A model generated the notes under the pieces. It was not told where the DNA came from, searched no databases, and worked only from the letters and a program-made list of their open reading frames with translations. From NCBI GenBank assembly GCA_963717635.1, contig OY970347.1:2467848-2531847 (forward strand): a stretch of DNA of 64,000 nt, in the 5' to 3' direction. The first letter of the stretch is position 1. The number at the start of each line of letters is the position of its first letter. This document shows positions 16,593-24,411 of the stretch, in pieces. This stretch comes from JALZKA01 sp963717635. Its GTDB lineage: Bacteria > Actinomycetota > Thermoleophilia > Solirubrobacterales > 70-9. The translations under genes were made by a program, and so were the position numbers.

Positions 16593-17230
16593 CGTTTGCG
16601 GGCGATCGCAACCGCGGCCTCGCCGGTGGCCACGAACAGGTCGGTGCAGTCCTCGATCAGCTGATCGCGGGACGTCTCGAGGCCGCCGGCCAGCCACGCC
16701 ATCAACGCCTCGGCCAGGCCGCCGACCAGCAGGAAGCTGGTCAGCTCGACGAGCTGGTCGCCGCCCGACGTCATCCCGTAGAAGTCACGCGCCTGGTCTC
16801 CGAGCAGCGCCGCGAAGGTCTGGATCGTTTCGTAGCGCCGGCGCATCAGCGCCTCCGAGCCCATCGCTTCGACGAACGCGACCCGGCCCTTGCGCGGGTC
16901 GTCGGTCATCAGTTCGATGAACGCGCCGATCGCCGCGCGGCTGCGGCCCCTGGCGTCGGCCGGCGAGGATTCGATCGCCGCAAGGATCGAAGCCGCCGCC
17001 TCGGCGGTGATCCGATCGAACACGGCCAGAAGCAGGGCCTCGCGGTCGGTGAAGCTCTCGTAGAAGTAGCGCTCGGTCAGCCCAGCTCGGGCGCAGACCG
17101 CCGTCATCGTGGTCGCGGACCAGCCGACCGTGCCGAGCAGCTCGAGCCCGGCGTCAAGCAGCTGCTCGCGGCGCCGGGAACGGCGATCCTCGGCGCTGAC
17201 GCCGCCATAGACACGGGTTCCAGCCTCCAC
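16589..17230 (-). CDS. TetR/AcrR-family regulator
   Basis: 213 aa. The N-terminal helix-turn-helix is clear: REQLLDAGLELLGTVGWSATTMTAVCARAGLTERYFYESFTDREALLLAVFD (about 21-72). The C-terminal all-helical domain would bind an unknown ligand. Two 20-bp operators of the form CTGAC-N8-CTGTCAG (17240-17259 and 17272-17291) lie between it and the divergent oxygenase gene, within 62 bp of the start, so it likely represses itself and its neighbour. It is also coupled to the alpha-glucoside operon downstream. Confidence 0.85.
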   Translation of the reverse strand: MEAGTRVYGGVSAEDRRSRRREQLLDAGLELLGTVGWSATTMTAVCARAGLTERYFYESFTDREALLLAVFDRITAEAAASILAAIESSPADARGRSRAAIGAFIELMTDDPRKGRVAFVEAMGSEALMRRRYETIQTFAALLGDQARDFYGMTSGGDQLVELTSFLLVGGLAEALMAWLAGGLETSRDQLIEDCTDLFVATGEAAVAIARKR

Positions 17231-17239
17231 GCCATCAGT

Positions 17240-17259
17240 CTGACAGAGCAGCCTGTCAG
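17240..17259. promoter_or_regulatory. TetR operator 1
   Basis: CTGACAGAGCAGCCTGTCAG: perfect 7-bp arms around a 6-bp centre, 10 bp upstream of the TetR start. Confidence 0.65.
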
Positions 17260-17265
17260 TCGTGT

Positions 17266-17271
17266 TATGAT
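17266..17271 (+). promoter_or_regulatory. -10 element of the MpaB-type oxygenase gene
   Basis: TATGAT, one mismatch from TATAAT, placed exactly between the two TetR operators. Confidence 0.55.
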
Positions 17272-17291
17272 CTGACCAGAGGCGCTGTCAG
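17272..17291. promoter_or_regulatory. TetR operator 2
   Basis: CTGACCAGAGGCGCTGTCAG has the same outer arms and 20-bp length as operator 1. It abuts the ATG of the oxygenase gene at 17292. Confidence 0.6.
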
Positions 17292-18194
17292 ATGGAATCC
17301 GACCACGGCTACTTCCCGCCCGGCTCAATTCTGCGCAAGGTGCATCGCGAACGCATCGTCGGGCTGATGTACGGCCAGCGTGCCTTGGCGATCGGTGCCC
17401 TCGACCCCCGAAACTTCGTCGGCACCCGCACCCACACCCGTTACGCCGAGCGCCCGTTCCACCGCCTAGCCGCCACCGGAAAGATGTTCGAGGAGATCTT
17501 CTTCGGGAGCAAGGCGGATGCGGACCGCGTGCTGGCTGCGGTCCACCGCATGCATTCAACCGTGAAGGGCGAATTGCCGGAGGCTGCCGGCCGGATGCCC
17601 GCGGGGACCCCGTACTCGGCGCACGACCCGGAGCTGATGCTGTGGACGATCGCTCCCGCCGCCGACGCCGCGGTCCATTTCTACGAGCTGTTCGTACGCG
17701 AGCTGTCGGAGGCCGAGCGGGATGCGTTCTGGGCCGAGTACGTCCGCTTCGGCGAGCTGTTCGGCATGCCGGCGAGCGCCGCACCGGGCTCGTGGGCGGA
17801 GTTTCGCGAATACGTGGACACCAAGATCAGCGGGCCGGACGCCCACCTGACCGACGAGGCCCGGTTCGTCGGATCCGCCGTGATGTTCCAGATTCCGACC
17901 GCCCGTTCGCGCTGGCCGGCGATGCGCATCCACAACGTGGTCATGAAGGCCTCGCTCCCGGAGCGGGTGCGCGAGCACTACCGGGTCCGCTTCACCGCCG
18001 CCGATGCCGCGGCGGCCCGCGCGGGCGTTGCCACCGCGCGGGCACTGCGCCCGTTGACTCCGCGCTCGGCCCTGCGCGGTCGCTGCACCAAGTACTTCGA
18101 CGACGTGGACGCGGCCGAGCGGCAGCTGCTCGCGCGCGGACGGACCGCGCCGGGCTCGCTGCCGCGGCTCGCAGCGCTCCAGCGCGAGGGCTGA
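17292..18194 (+). CDS. MpaB/DUF2236-family oxygenase-like protein
   Basis: 300 aa. It belongs to the DUF2236 (ER-bound oxygenase MpaB/rubber oxygenase Lcp) family: SILRKVHRERIVGLMYGQRALAIGALDP, TRTHTRYAERPFHRL, and ELMLWTIAPAADAAVHFYELF (about 121-141), with conserved Arg and His residues in the helical core. Lcp binds heme; many family members are described only as oxygenase-like. The substrate is unknown. The gene is divergent from tetR, and the spacing implies strict TetR control. No Shine-Dalgarno is visible because operator 2 occupies that position. Confidence 0.75.
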   Translation: MESDHGYFPPGSILRKVHRERIVGLMYGQRALAIGALDPRNFVGTRTHTRYAERPFHRLAATGKMFEEIFFGSKADADRVLAAVHRMHSTVKGELPEAAGRMPAGTPYSAHDPELMLWTIAPAADAAVHFYELFVRELSEAERDAFWAEYVRFGELFGMPASAAPGSWAEFREYVDTKISGPDAHLTDEARFVGSAVMFQIPTARSRWPAMRIHNVVMKASLPERVREHYRVRFTAADAAAARAGVATARALRPLTPRSALRGRCTKYFDDVDAAERQLLARGRTAPGSLPRLAALQREG

Positions 18195-18223
18195 GGCGCC
18201 GGCGCCTCCGGTCGGCTGCGGCA

Positions 18224-18229
18224 TAGGAT
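18224..18229 (+). promoter_or_regulatory. -10-like hexamer, leaderless start
   Basis: TAGGAT, 7 nt before the ATG of the phosphoesterase gene. Confidence 0.5.
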
Positions 18230-18236
18230 CGCGCGA

Positions 18237-18836
18237 ATGCGCATCCTCGCCTTCAGCGACCTGCACCGCGACCTCGGACGCGCCGCCGACCTTGTCGAGC
18301 GCAGCGCCGAGGCCGACGTGGTGGTCGGCGCCGGGGACTTCGCGTCGGTGCACGAGGGACTTGACGAGACGATCGGCGCGCTGGCCGCGATCGAAGCGCC
18401 GACGGTGCTTGTGCCCGGCAACAACGAGACCGCCGACGCCCTGCGCGAGGCCGCCTCGGCGTGGCCGGCGGCGACGGTCCTGCACGGGGAGCGCGCGGAA
18501 ATCGGGGGCCACACGTTCTTTGGGCTGGGCGCGGGGATCCCGGTGACGCCGTGGGACTGGAGCTTCGATCTCAGCGACGATCAGGCCACGGCTGCGCTGG
18601 CGGACTGCCCCGAGCGAGCGATCCTGGTCCTTCACTCGCCCCCACAGGGCCACTGCGACGTGTCCGGCGCCGGTGACCATCTTGGCAGCGCGGCGCTCGC
18701 GACCGGAATCGAGCGCCTGCGCCCACCGCTCGCCGTCTGCGGCCACATCCACGAGAGCTGGGGCGAGCGGTCGCGAATCGGCGAGACCGAAATCGCCAAC
18801 CTCGGGCCTGACGGAGCGTTCTTTGAGGTGGCTTAG
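18237..18836 (+). CDS. Calcineurin-like metallophosphoesterase
   Basis: 199 aa single-domain enzyme. The metal-binding blocks are in order: FSDLHRD (D-x-H, about 6-12), VVGAGDFAS (GD, about 29-37), VPGNNE (GNxE, about 58-63), LVLHSPPQGHCD (H, about 124-135) and VCGHIHESWG (GHxH, about 163-172). It hydrolyses a phosphomonoester or phosphodiester with two metal ions; the substrate is unknown. It is cytoplasmic. The phosphoesterase, GlsB-like, MFS and rlmN genes follow one another on the plus strand, three of them (not MFS) with a TANNNT hexamer near the start. Confidence 0.85.
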   Translation: MRILAFSDLHRDLGRAADLVERSAEADVVVGAGDFASVHEGLDETIGALAAIEAPTVLVPGNNETADALREAASAWPAATVLHGERAEIGGHTFFGLGAGIPVTPWDWSFDLSDDQATAALADCPERAILVLHSPPQGHCDVSGAGDHLGSAALATGIERLRPPLAVCGHIHESWGERSRIGETEIANLGPDGAFFEVA

Positions 18837-18852
18837 CGGTCGGGGGCACGGG

Positions 18853-18858
18853 TAGGGT
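18853..18858 (+). promoter_or_regulatory. -10-like hexamer, leaderless start
   Basis: TAGGGT, 6 nt before the ATG of the GlsB/YeaQ-like gene. Confidence 0.5.
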
Positions 18859-18864
18859 GCGGCG

Positions 18865-19119
18865 ATGGGCTTTCTAGGCTGGATCCTGCTCGGTTTGTTC
18901 GCAGGCACGATCGCGCACGCGCTGGTGCCTGGGCGGACCGAGCCGAGTGGCTGTATCGGGACCACGGCCGTCGGAGTCCTCGGGGCGTTGCTGGGCGGAT
19001 GGATCGCCACGGAGCTGGACCTCGGCGAGATCGACCGGTTCTTCGATCTCGAGACCTGGCTGATCGCGATCGGCGGCTCGGCCCTGCTGCTGATCATCGT
19101 GCGCGCGATCGCCCGCTGA
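18865..19119 (+). CDS. GlsB/YeaQ/YmgE-family small membrane protein
   Basis: 84 aa with three hydrophobic segments. MGFLGWILLGLFAGTIAHALVPG, the Gly-rich GVLGALLGGWIATEL and a last helix (WLIAIGGSALLLIIVRAIAR) are the standard pattern of the transglycosylase-associated (Tag) family, which is stress-induced in several bacteria but of unknown biochemical role. The loop EIDRFFDLETW is more acidic than in enterobacterial members. Confidence 0.85.
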   Translation: MGFLGWILLGLFAGTIAHALVPGRTEPSGCIGTTAVGVLGALLGGWIATELDLGEIDRFFDLETWLIAIGGSALLLIIVRAIAR

Positions 19120-19152
19120 GGGCCCGCATCCGAGCCCTGCCATCCTCAGGCG

Positions 19153-20346
19153 ATGGCGATCTACGGCCGCATCCTCCGCGTTCCCGGTGTCGCCCTCATG
19201 GTCGTCGCGACCACGCTGACGCGGCTTCCGTTCGCAATCAACGGCTTGGCGGTGATCCTCTTTCTGCGCGAAGCGACCGGTTCGTTCGCCATCGCAGGAC
19301 TGGTCGCCGGAGCGCTGGCCCTCGGTGCCGGAGTCGGAGCGCCGATCGCGGCTCGCTTGATCGACCGGCGGAGCGCCGTCATGCTGCTGCCGCTTGCCGT
19401 TGTCCACGCGGCGGCGATCCTGCTGCTCTGGGCACTCGGCGAAGCGGGCGCGCCGACCGCGGCGCTGGTCGGCTGTGCGCTGGTGGCCGGCATCGCGTTT
19501 CCGCCCTCCGGCTCGGTCCTGCGCTCGCGCTGGCCCGAGCTGATGAACGGCGACCCGGAGCTGATCCGGGGGGCCTATGCATTCGACTCTGTGACAATCG
19601 AGATCTCGTTCGTCAGCGGACCGCTGCTGACGGCTGCGATCGTCGCGCTGGCGGCACCCCAGGTGGCCCTCGCCCTTTCAGCTGTGCTCGTCATCTCCGG
19701 CAGCGCCCTGTTCATCTGGCGACTGCCGGATCGCCGCCGCGCCACCCCGGCGCACGAGGCCACCACGGGTCTCGGACCGTTGCGCGCCCCCGCGATCCGG
19801 CTGATCGCCCTAACCACGATTCCGGTCGGCTTTTGCATCGGCGCCGTCGAGGTGACGCTTCCGGCCTTCAGCGAGGACGTGGGCAGCACCGCGCTTGCCG
19901 GCATCCTGCTGGCCCTGTGGTCGGCGGCCAGCGGCGTCGGCGGACTGCTGTTTGGTGCACGCCAGAGTCGCCGGGAGCTGCTTGAGACCTACCTGCTGAT
20001 CGGCCTGCTCTTCCCGCTCGCATGCCTGCCACTGATCCTCGCCTCCTCCCCGGTGGCGATGGGCATCCTGGTGCTCCTGGCCGGGGCGCCGATCGCGCCC
20101 CTGATCGCCACTCGCAACGAGTTGATCGGCGAGGTCGCGCCCGCCGGCACCGGCACGGAGTCCTTCACCTGGCTGATGACGTCCCTGATCGCCGGCCTGT
20201 CGCTGGGCACGGCGATTGGCGGTGCCGTGATCGAGGCCTTCGGCTGGCCCGAGGCCGTCCTATTGGGCGTCGCCGTCGCGGCGGCCGGCGCGGTCGCCGC
20301 GTTCGCGTGCCGCGGCGTGCTGCGGCCGGCACTGGCACCCGCCTGA
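19153..20346 (+). CDS. MFS transporter
   Basis: 397 aa with about twelve hydrophobic segments. The loop between segments 2 and 3 is short (GAPIAARLIDRRSAV, a weak form of the MFS G-x-x-x-D-R-x-G-R motif). The central loop (RLPDRRRATPAHEATTG) splits the two six-helix halves. It resembles small-molecule efflux MFS proteins (YbjL/ENTS-like); the substrate is unknown. The ATG is at 19153; no Shine-Dalgarno is obvious. Confidence 0.8.
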   Translation: MAIYGRILRVPGVALMVVATTLTRLPFAINGLAVILFLREATGSFAIAGLVAGALALGAGVGAPIAARLIDRRSAVMLLPLAVVHAAAILLLWALGEAGAPTAALVGCALVAGIAFPPSGSVLRSRWPELMNGDPELIRGAYAFDSVTIEISFVSGPLLTAAIVALAAPQVALALSAVLVISGSALFIWRLPDRRRATPAHEATTGLGPLRAPAIRLIALTTIPVGFCIGAVEVTLPAFSEDVGSTALAGILLALWSAASGVGGLLFGARQSRRELLETYLLIGLLFPLACLPLILASSPVAMGILVLLAGAPIAPLIATRNELIGEVAPAGTGTESFTWLMTSLIAGLSLGTAIGGAVIEAFGWPEAVLLGVAVAAAGAVAAFACRGVLRPALAPA

Positions 20347-20366
20347 TCGCCCCTCACAGGGCGGCC

Positions 20367-20372
20367 TACACT
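20367..20372 (+). promoter_or_regulatory. -10-like hexamer, leaderless start
   Basis: TACACT, 6 nt before the ATG of rlmN. Confidence 0.5.
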
Positions 20373-20378
20373 CGGCCG

Positions 20379-21359
20379 ATGGACGTCCAGCTGCTCGAGC
20401 GGGCTCTCGCCGACCGCGGGGAGCCCGGCTACCGCGCCGGCCAGGTCTGGGAATGGGCTGCGCGCGGCGCCGGCGGCTATGCGGAGATGACGAACCTCCC
20501 GGCCGCGCTCCGCGACGAGCTCAGCGCAGCCGTCCCGTATTCGACCCTGAAGCTGGTGCGCGAGGCGCGCGCCAAGGACGGCACCGTCAAGGCCCTGTTT
20601 CACACCGCCGACAACCGTGCCGTCGAGGCCGTCCTGATGCGCTACCGCGACGGCCGCCGTTCGATCTGCGTCTCGTCGCAGTCCGGCTGCCCGTTGACCT
20701 GCAGCTTCTGCGCTACCGGGCAGATGAAGTTCGGCCGCAACCTCTCGGCGGCGGAGATCGTCGACCAGGCGCTCCACTTCCGCCGGATCGAGGCGGTCGA
20801 CCACTGCGTGTTCATGGGCATGGGCGAGCCGATGATGAACCTGGACGCCGTCCTCGAAGCCTGCCGGCGGCTGCCCGACCTCGGCATCACCCATCGCCGC
20901 ACGGCGATCTCAACGGTCGGCTGGATCCCGGGGATCGAGCGGCTGACCGAGTGCGAGCTGCCGATCCGCCTGGCGCTGTCGCTACACGCGCCAAACGACG
21001 CCCTGCGCTCGGAGCTGATGCCCGTCAATGACCGCTACCCGTTGGCCGAGGTGCTCGACGCCTGCCACGCCTATCACCGCAAGCGCCGGCGGATGGTCTT
21101 CGTCGAGTACGTGATGCTCGCCGGGGTAAACGACGGCCGCGAGCTGGCCCGTGAGCTGGCGGCGCTCCTCGACCCCCGCGTCTTCAAGCTGAACCTGATC
21201 CCCTACAACCCCACCGGAGAGGGCTTCGAGGGCTCCGCTTCCGCCGCGATCCATGCGTTCAAGGCCGTGCTCGAGCGCGGCGGACTGCGGGCCACCGTGC
21301 GGCTGACGCGCGGCCGCGACATCGACGCGGCATGCGGGCAGCTCGCGGCGAAGGGCTAG
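20379..21359 (+). CDS. rlmN: 23S rRNA/tRNA A2503/A37 C2-methyltransferase RlmN
   Basis: 326 aa radical-SAM enzyme. The cluster motif CPLTCSFCATG (C-x3-C-x2-C, about 103-113) is followed by GRNLSAAEIVDQ, FMGMGEPMMNLD (the GEP motif), TVGWIPGIERL and SLHAPND, all typical of RlmN. A Cys near the C-terminus (IDAACGQLA) is the expected second catalytic Cys; the partner is in the SGCP segment region. It methylates C2 of A2503 in 23S rRNA and A37 in some tRNAs. It is slightly shorter at the N-terminus than E. coli RlmN. Confidence 0.9.
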   Translation: MDVQLLERALADRGEPGYRAGQVWEWAARGAGGYAEMTNLPAALRDELSAAVPYSTLKLVREARAKDGTVKALFHTADNRAVEAVLMRYRDGRRSICVSSQSGCPLTCSFCATGQMKFGRNLSAAEIVDQALHFRRIEAVDHCVFMGMGEPMMNLDAVLEACRRLPDLGITHRRTAISTVGWIPGIERLTECELPIRLALSLHAPNDALRSELMPVNDRYPLAEVLDACHAYHRKRRRMVFVEYVMLAGVNDGRELARELAALLDPRVFKLNLIPYNPTGEGFEGSASAAIHAFKAVLERGGLRATVRLTRGRDIDAACGQLAAKG

Positions 21360-21423
21360 CTGCCGCCCGGCTCGCGCTCGGTGACGGCAAGCGAGGGGAG
21401 GTCTTCCCGCCCAGGCCGCGGCC

Positions 21424-23133
21424 CTACCTGCGCTTCGGCGCGTAGAGGTCCGTGATCGTGCCCTCGGCCTTCTCAGCGGCCATCATCAGGGTCTCCGAAA
21501 GCGTCGGGTGCGGGTGGATCGTGAGGCCGAGGTCTTCGGCGTCGGCGCCCATCTCGATCGCCAGCGTCGCCTCGGCGGCGAGGTCGCCGGCGTTCACGCC
21601 GACCATTCCGGCGCCGATCACGCGGCGGGACTCGGGATCGATCAGCAGCTTGGTCTGGCCCTCGGGGCGAGCGAGGCCCAGGGCCCGGCCCGAGGCCTGC
21701 CAGGGAAAGATCGACTTCTCGTAGTCCGTATCCGAGGCGACGGCGTCGGTTTCGGTCAGGCCGGTCCAGGCGACCTCCGGGTCGGTGTAGGCAACCGACG
21801 GGATCGCGCGCGGCTCGAAGGCGACGTCGTGTCCGGCGATCACCTCGGCGGCGACCTTGCCCTCGTGCGACGCCTTGTGGGCCAGCATCGGCCCGCCGGC
21901 GATGTCGCCGATCGCGTAGATGTGGGCGACGTTGGTGCGCCGCTGGGCGTCGACTGGGATCTCGTCCCGGTCATCTGAGTTCACGCCGGCCTTGTCGAGG
22001 TCGAGCTGGTCGCCGTTGGCGCGCCGGCCGACCGCGACGAGGACGCGGTCGTAGGTCTGCGGCTCGGGTGCCTCGTCACCCTCGAAGGTCACCTTGATCC
22101 CGTCCTCGCCTGCCTCAGCCGATGCCACCTTCGTCGAGAGCATGATCGCCTGGTAGCGCTCGGCCACGTGCTTGTGGAGCGGTTTCACCAGGTCGGGGTC
22201 GCAACCCGGGATCAACTGATCGGTCAGCTCGACCACCGAGACCTTGCTGCCGAGGCCCGAATACATGGCGGCGACCTCGAGGCCGATGATCCCGCCACCG
22301 ACCACCAGCAGGCGCCCGGGGACGTCGGTCAGCTCGAGCGCACCGGTGGAGTCGATGATGCGCTCGTCATCCGGCAGGCCGGACAGCTCGACCGACCGCG
22401 AGCCGGCGGCGATCACGCAGTGGTCGAACTCGACTTGGGTGCCGTCGACCTCCAGAGCGTGATCGGAGCTGAATTTGGCGGTGCCGCGCACGACGTTCAC
22501 CTTGCGCTGCTTGGCGAGGCCGTCGAGGCCTCCGGTGAGCTTGCCGACCACCTCGTCCTTCCAGCCGCGCAGCGCGTCGAGGTCGACCTCCGGCGCGCCG
22601 AACTTCACGCCGAAATCGGCAGCCTCGCCCGCTTCCGCGATCACGCGAGCGGCGTGCAACACGGCCTTCGACGGGATGCAGCCGACGTTCAGGCAGACGC
22701 CGCCGAGCCGCTCGTCGCGCTCGATGAGGGTGACGTCAAGCCCCAGGTCGGCGGCCCGGAACGCGGCCGTGTAGCCGCCGACGCCGGAGCCGATGACGAC
22801 GACCCTGCCGCCGCCGCCCGTCTCTTCGGGCTGCGAAGCGGCCTCGGCAGGCGCGGGTGCCTCATCGGTCTCGGCGTCCGGTTCGGGCTCAGGCGCACCG
22901 TCGGCCGCGTCGAGCTCCAGGATCGGAGTGCCCTCGCTGACCTTGTCGTCGATCGCGACCAGGACTTCCTTCACCGTGCCGGCCGCCGGTGCCGGCACGT
23001 CCATCGTGGCCTTCTCGGACTCGAGCGTGACCAGTGGATCCTCGGCAGCGACCTCGTCGCCCGCCCTGACATGGATCTCGATCACCGGGACGTCGGCGAA
23101 GTCGCCGATGTCTGGGACCTTGACGGTGGTCAC
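21424..23133 (-). CDS. lpd: Dihydrolipoamide dehydrogenase (E3) with an N-terminal lipoyl domain
   Basis: 569 aa. Residues 1-80 are a lipoyl domain with the modified Lys in LESEKATMDVPA (about 41); an acidic Pro/Ala linker follows (about 82-110). The E3 part has the FAD motif VVIGSGVGGYTAAFRA, the redox pair GGVCLNVGCIPSK (C-x4-C), the NAD motif GGGIIGLEVAAMY, GDIAGGPMLAH and the C-terminal HPHPTLSE with the active-site His-Glu. It reoxidises lipoyl groups of the PDH complex. The GTG start overlaps the TGA of E2 (GTGA). Lipoyl-E3 fusions are known from other bacteria. Confidence 0.95.
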   Translation of the reverse strand: MTTVKVPDIGDFADVPVIEIHVRAGDEVAAEDPLVTLESEKATMDVPAPAAGTVKEVLVAIDDKVSEGTPILELDAADGAPEPEPDAETDEAPAPAEAASQPEETGGGGRVVVIGSGVGGYTAAFRAADLGLDVTLIERDERLGGVCLNVGCIPSKAVLHAARVIAEAGEAADFGVKFGAPEVDLDALRGWKDEVVGKLTGGLDGLAKQRKVNVVRGTAKFSSDHALEVDGTQVEFDHCVIAAGSRSVELSGLPDDERIIDSTGALELTDVPGRLLVVGGGIIGLEVAAMYSGLGSKVSVVELTDQLIPGCDPDLVKPLHKHVAERYQAIMLSTKVASAEAGEDGIKVTFEGDEAPEPQTYDRVLVAVGRRANGDQLDLDKAGVNSDDRDEIPVDAQRRTNVAHIYAIGDIAGGPMLAHKASHEGKVAAEVIAGHDVAFEPRAIPSVAYTDPEVAWTGLTETDAVASDTDYEKSIFPWQASGRALGLARPEGQTKLLIDPESRRVIGAGMVGVNAGDLAAEATLAIEMGADAEDLGLTIHPHPTLSETLMMAAEKAEGTITDLYAPKRR

Positions 23134-24411
23134 AGCAGGACCCTCCGCAGGTCAGCGAGCTCACCAGCAAGGTGGGAGACGAAGCGGGCCGCAGCGGCGC
23201 CGTCGATCACACGGTGGTCGTACGACAGCGAGAGCGGCACCATCAGGCGAGGCTCGAATGTCTCGGTCTCTGAGTTCCAGACCGGCTTCATCTGCGAGCG
23301 GGTCACGCCCAGGATCGCGACGTCGGGAGCGTTGACGATCGGCGTGAAGCTGGTACCGCCGATGCCGCCCAGCGACGAGATCGTGAACGTCGAGCCGCGC
23401 ATCTCCTCGGCCGAGATCTTGCCCTCGCGCGCCTTGCCCGAGAGCTCGGCGAGGTCGGCCGCGATCTCCAAGAGGCCCTTGCGGTCGGCGTCCTTGATGA
23501 CCGGGACCATCAGCCCCTGCGGCGTGTCCGCCGCAAAGCCGATGTTGTAGTAGCGCTTGATCACCAAATCGTCGCCGTCGAGCGAGGAGTTGAACTCCGG
23601 GAACTGGCGCAGCGAGCCCACGCAGGCCTTCACCAGCAGCGCCACCATCGTCACCTTCACGTCCTGCTGCTCGGCGTTTACCTGCTTGCGGAACGCCTCG
23701 AGGTCGGTGATGTCGGCCTCGTCGTTGTGGGTCACGTGCGGGATGAAGACCCAGTTGCGGGCGACGTTCGGGCCGCTGATCTTCTTGATCCGTGACAGCG
23801 GCACGCGCTCGACCTCGCCGTACTTGGCGAAATCGACCTTCGGCCACGGCGCCAGGTGGAGGCCTTCGATCGCGGCGCCGGCGCCGGGCGCGCCCGCGGG
23901 CCGCTCCTTGGCCGTCTTTAAGTCGTCCTTGGTGACCCGCCCCTTGCGCCCGGTGCCGGTCACCCCGGCGAGGTCGACCTTCAGCTCCCGCGCCAGCCGC
24001 CGCACGGCCGGCGAGGCGTAAACCGGCCCGTCGCCGTTCGACGGGGGCGCGGGGTCGGCCGGGCGCAGGCGCAGCGGGCGTAGGCTCGGGCTCTGGCGCT
24101 TCGGACTCCGCGGCTTCGGCCGAGGCCGCCGGCGCCGCCGCGGTCGCGACGTCCGCAGCGGCGTCGCCCTCCACGGCATCGACCAGCATCAGGACCGAGC
24201 CCTCCGCGACCTCGTCGCCAACCGACACTTTCAGCTCCGCGACCTTGCCCGCGAACGGGGCCGGCACGTCCATCGTCGCCTTGTCCGATTCGAGCGTGAC
24301 CAGCGGCTGGTCGATCACCACGTTGTCGCCCTCGGAGACGAGGATCTCGATTACCGGGACGTCGGCGAAGTCGCCGATGTCGGGAACCGTCACCTCGCGC
24401 GCGTCCGCCAT
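23130..24411 (-). pseudogene. aceF: Dihydrolipoamide acetyltransferase (PDH E2), single-base frameshift in the linker
   Basis: Start ATG 24411 opens a lipoyl domain (LVTLESDKATMDVPAP, Lys about 43) that runs into an Ala/Pro/Glu linker. The rest of E2 continues in another frame to TGA at 23130: peripheral-subunit binding domain (YASPAVRRLARELKVDLAGVTGTGRKGRV) and catalytic domain ending SLSYDHRVIDGAAAARFVSHL with the active His and Asp. The frames join if one base is skipped in the GC-only stretch around 24055-24080. Both halves are otherwise intact and well conserved, and neighbours overlap normally, so an assembly or sequencing indel is more likely than decay; programmed +1 shifting is a weaker option. 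The lipoyl frame stays open by chance to 23161. Confidence 0.75.

Noticed and set aside
15045..16664. 539-codon plus-strand frame over the GH13 gene
   Set aside because: The GH13 catalytic motifs on the minus strand show the real frame; this one has no family features.
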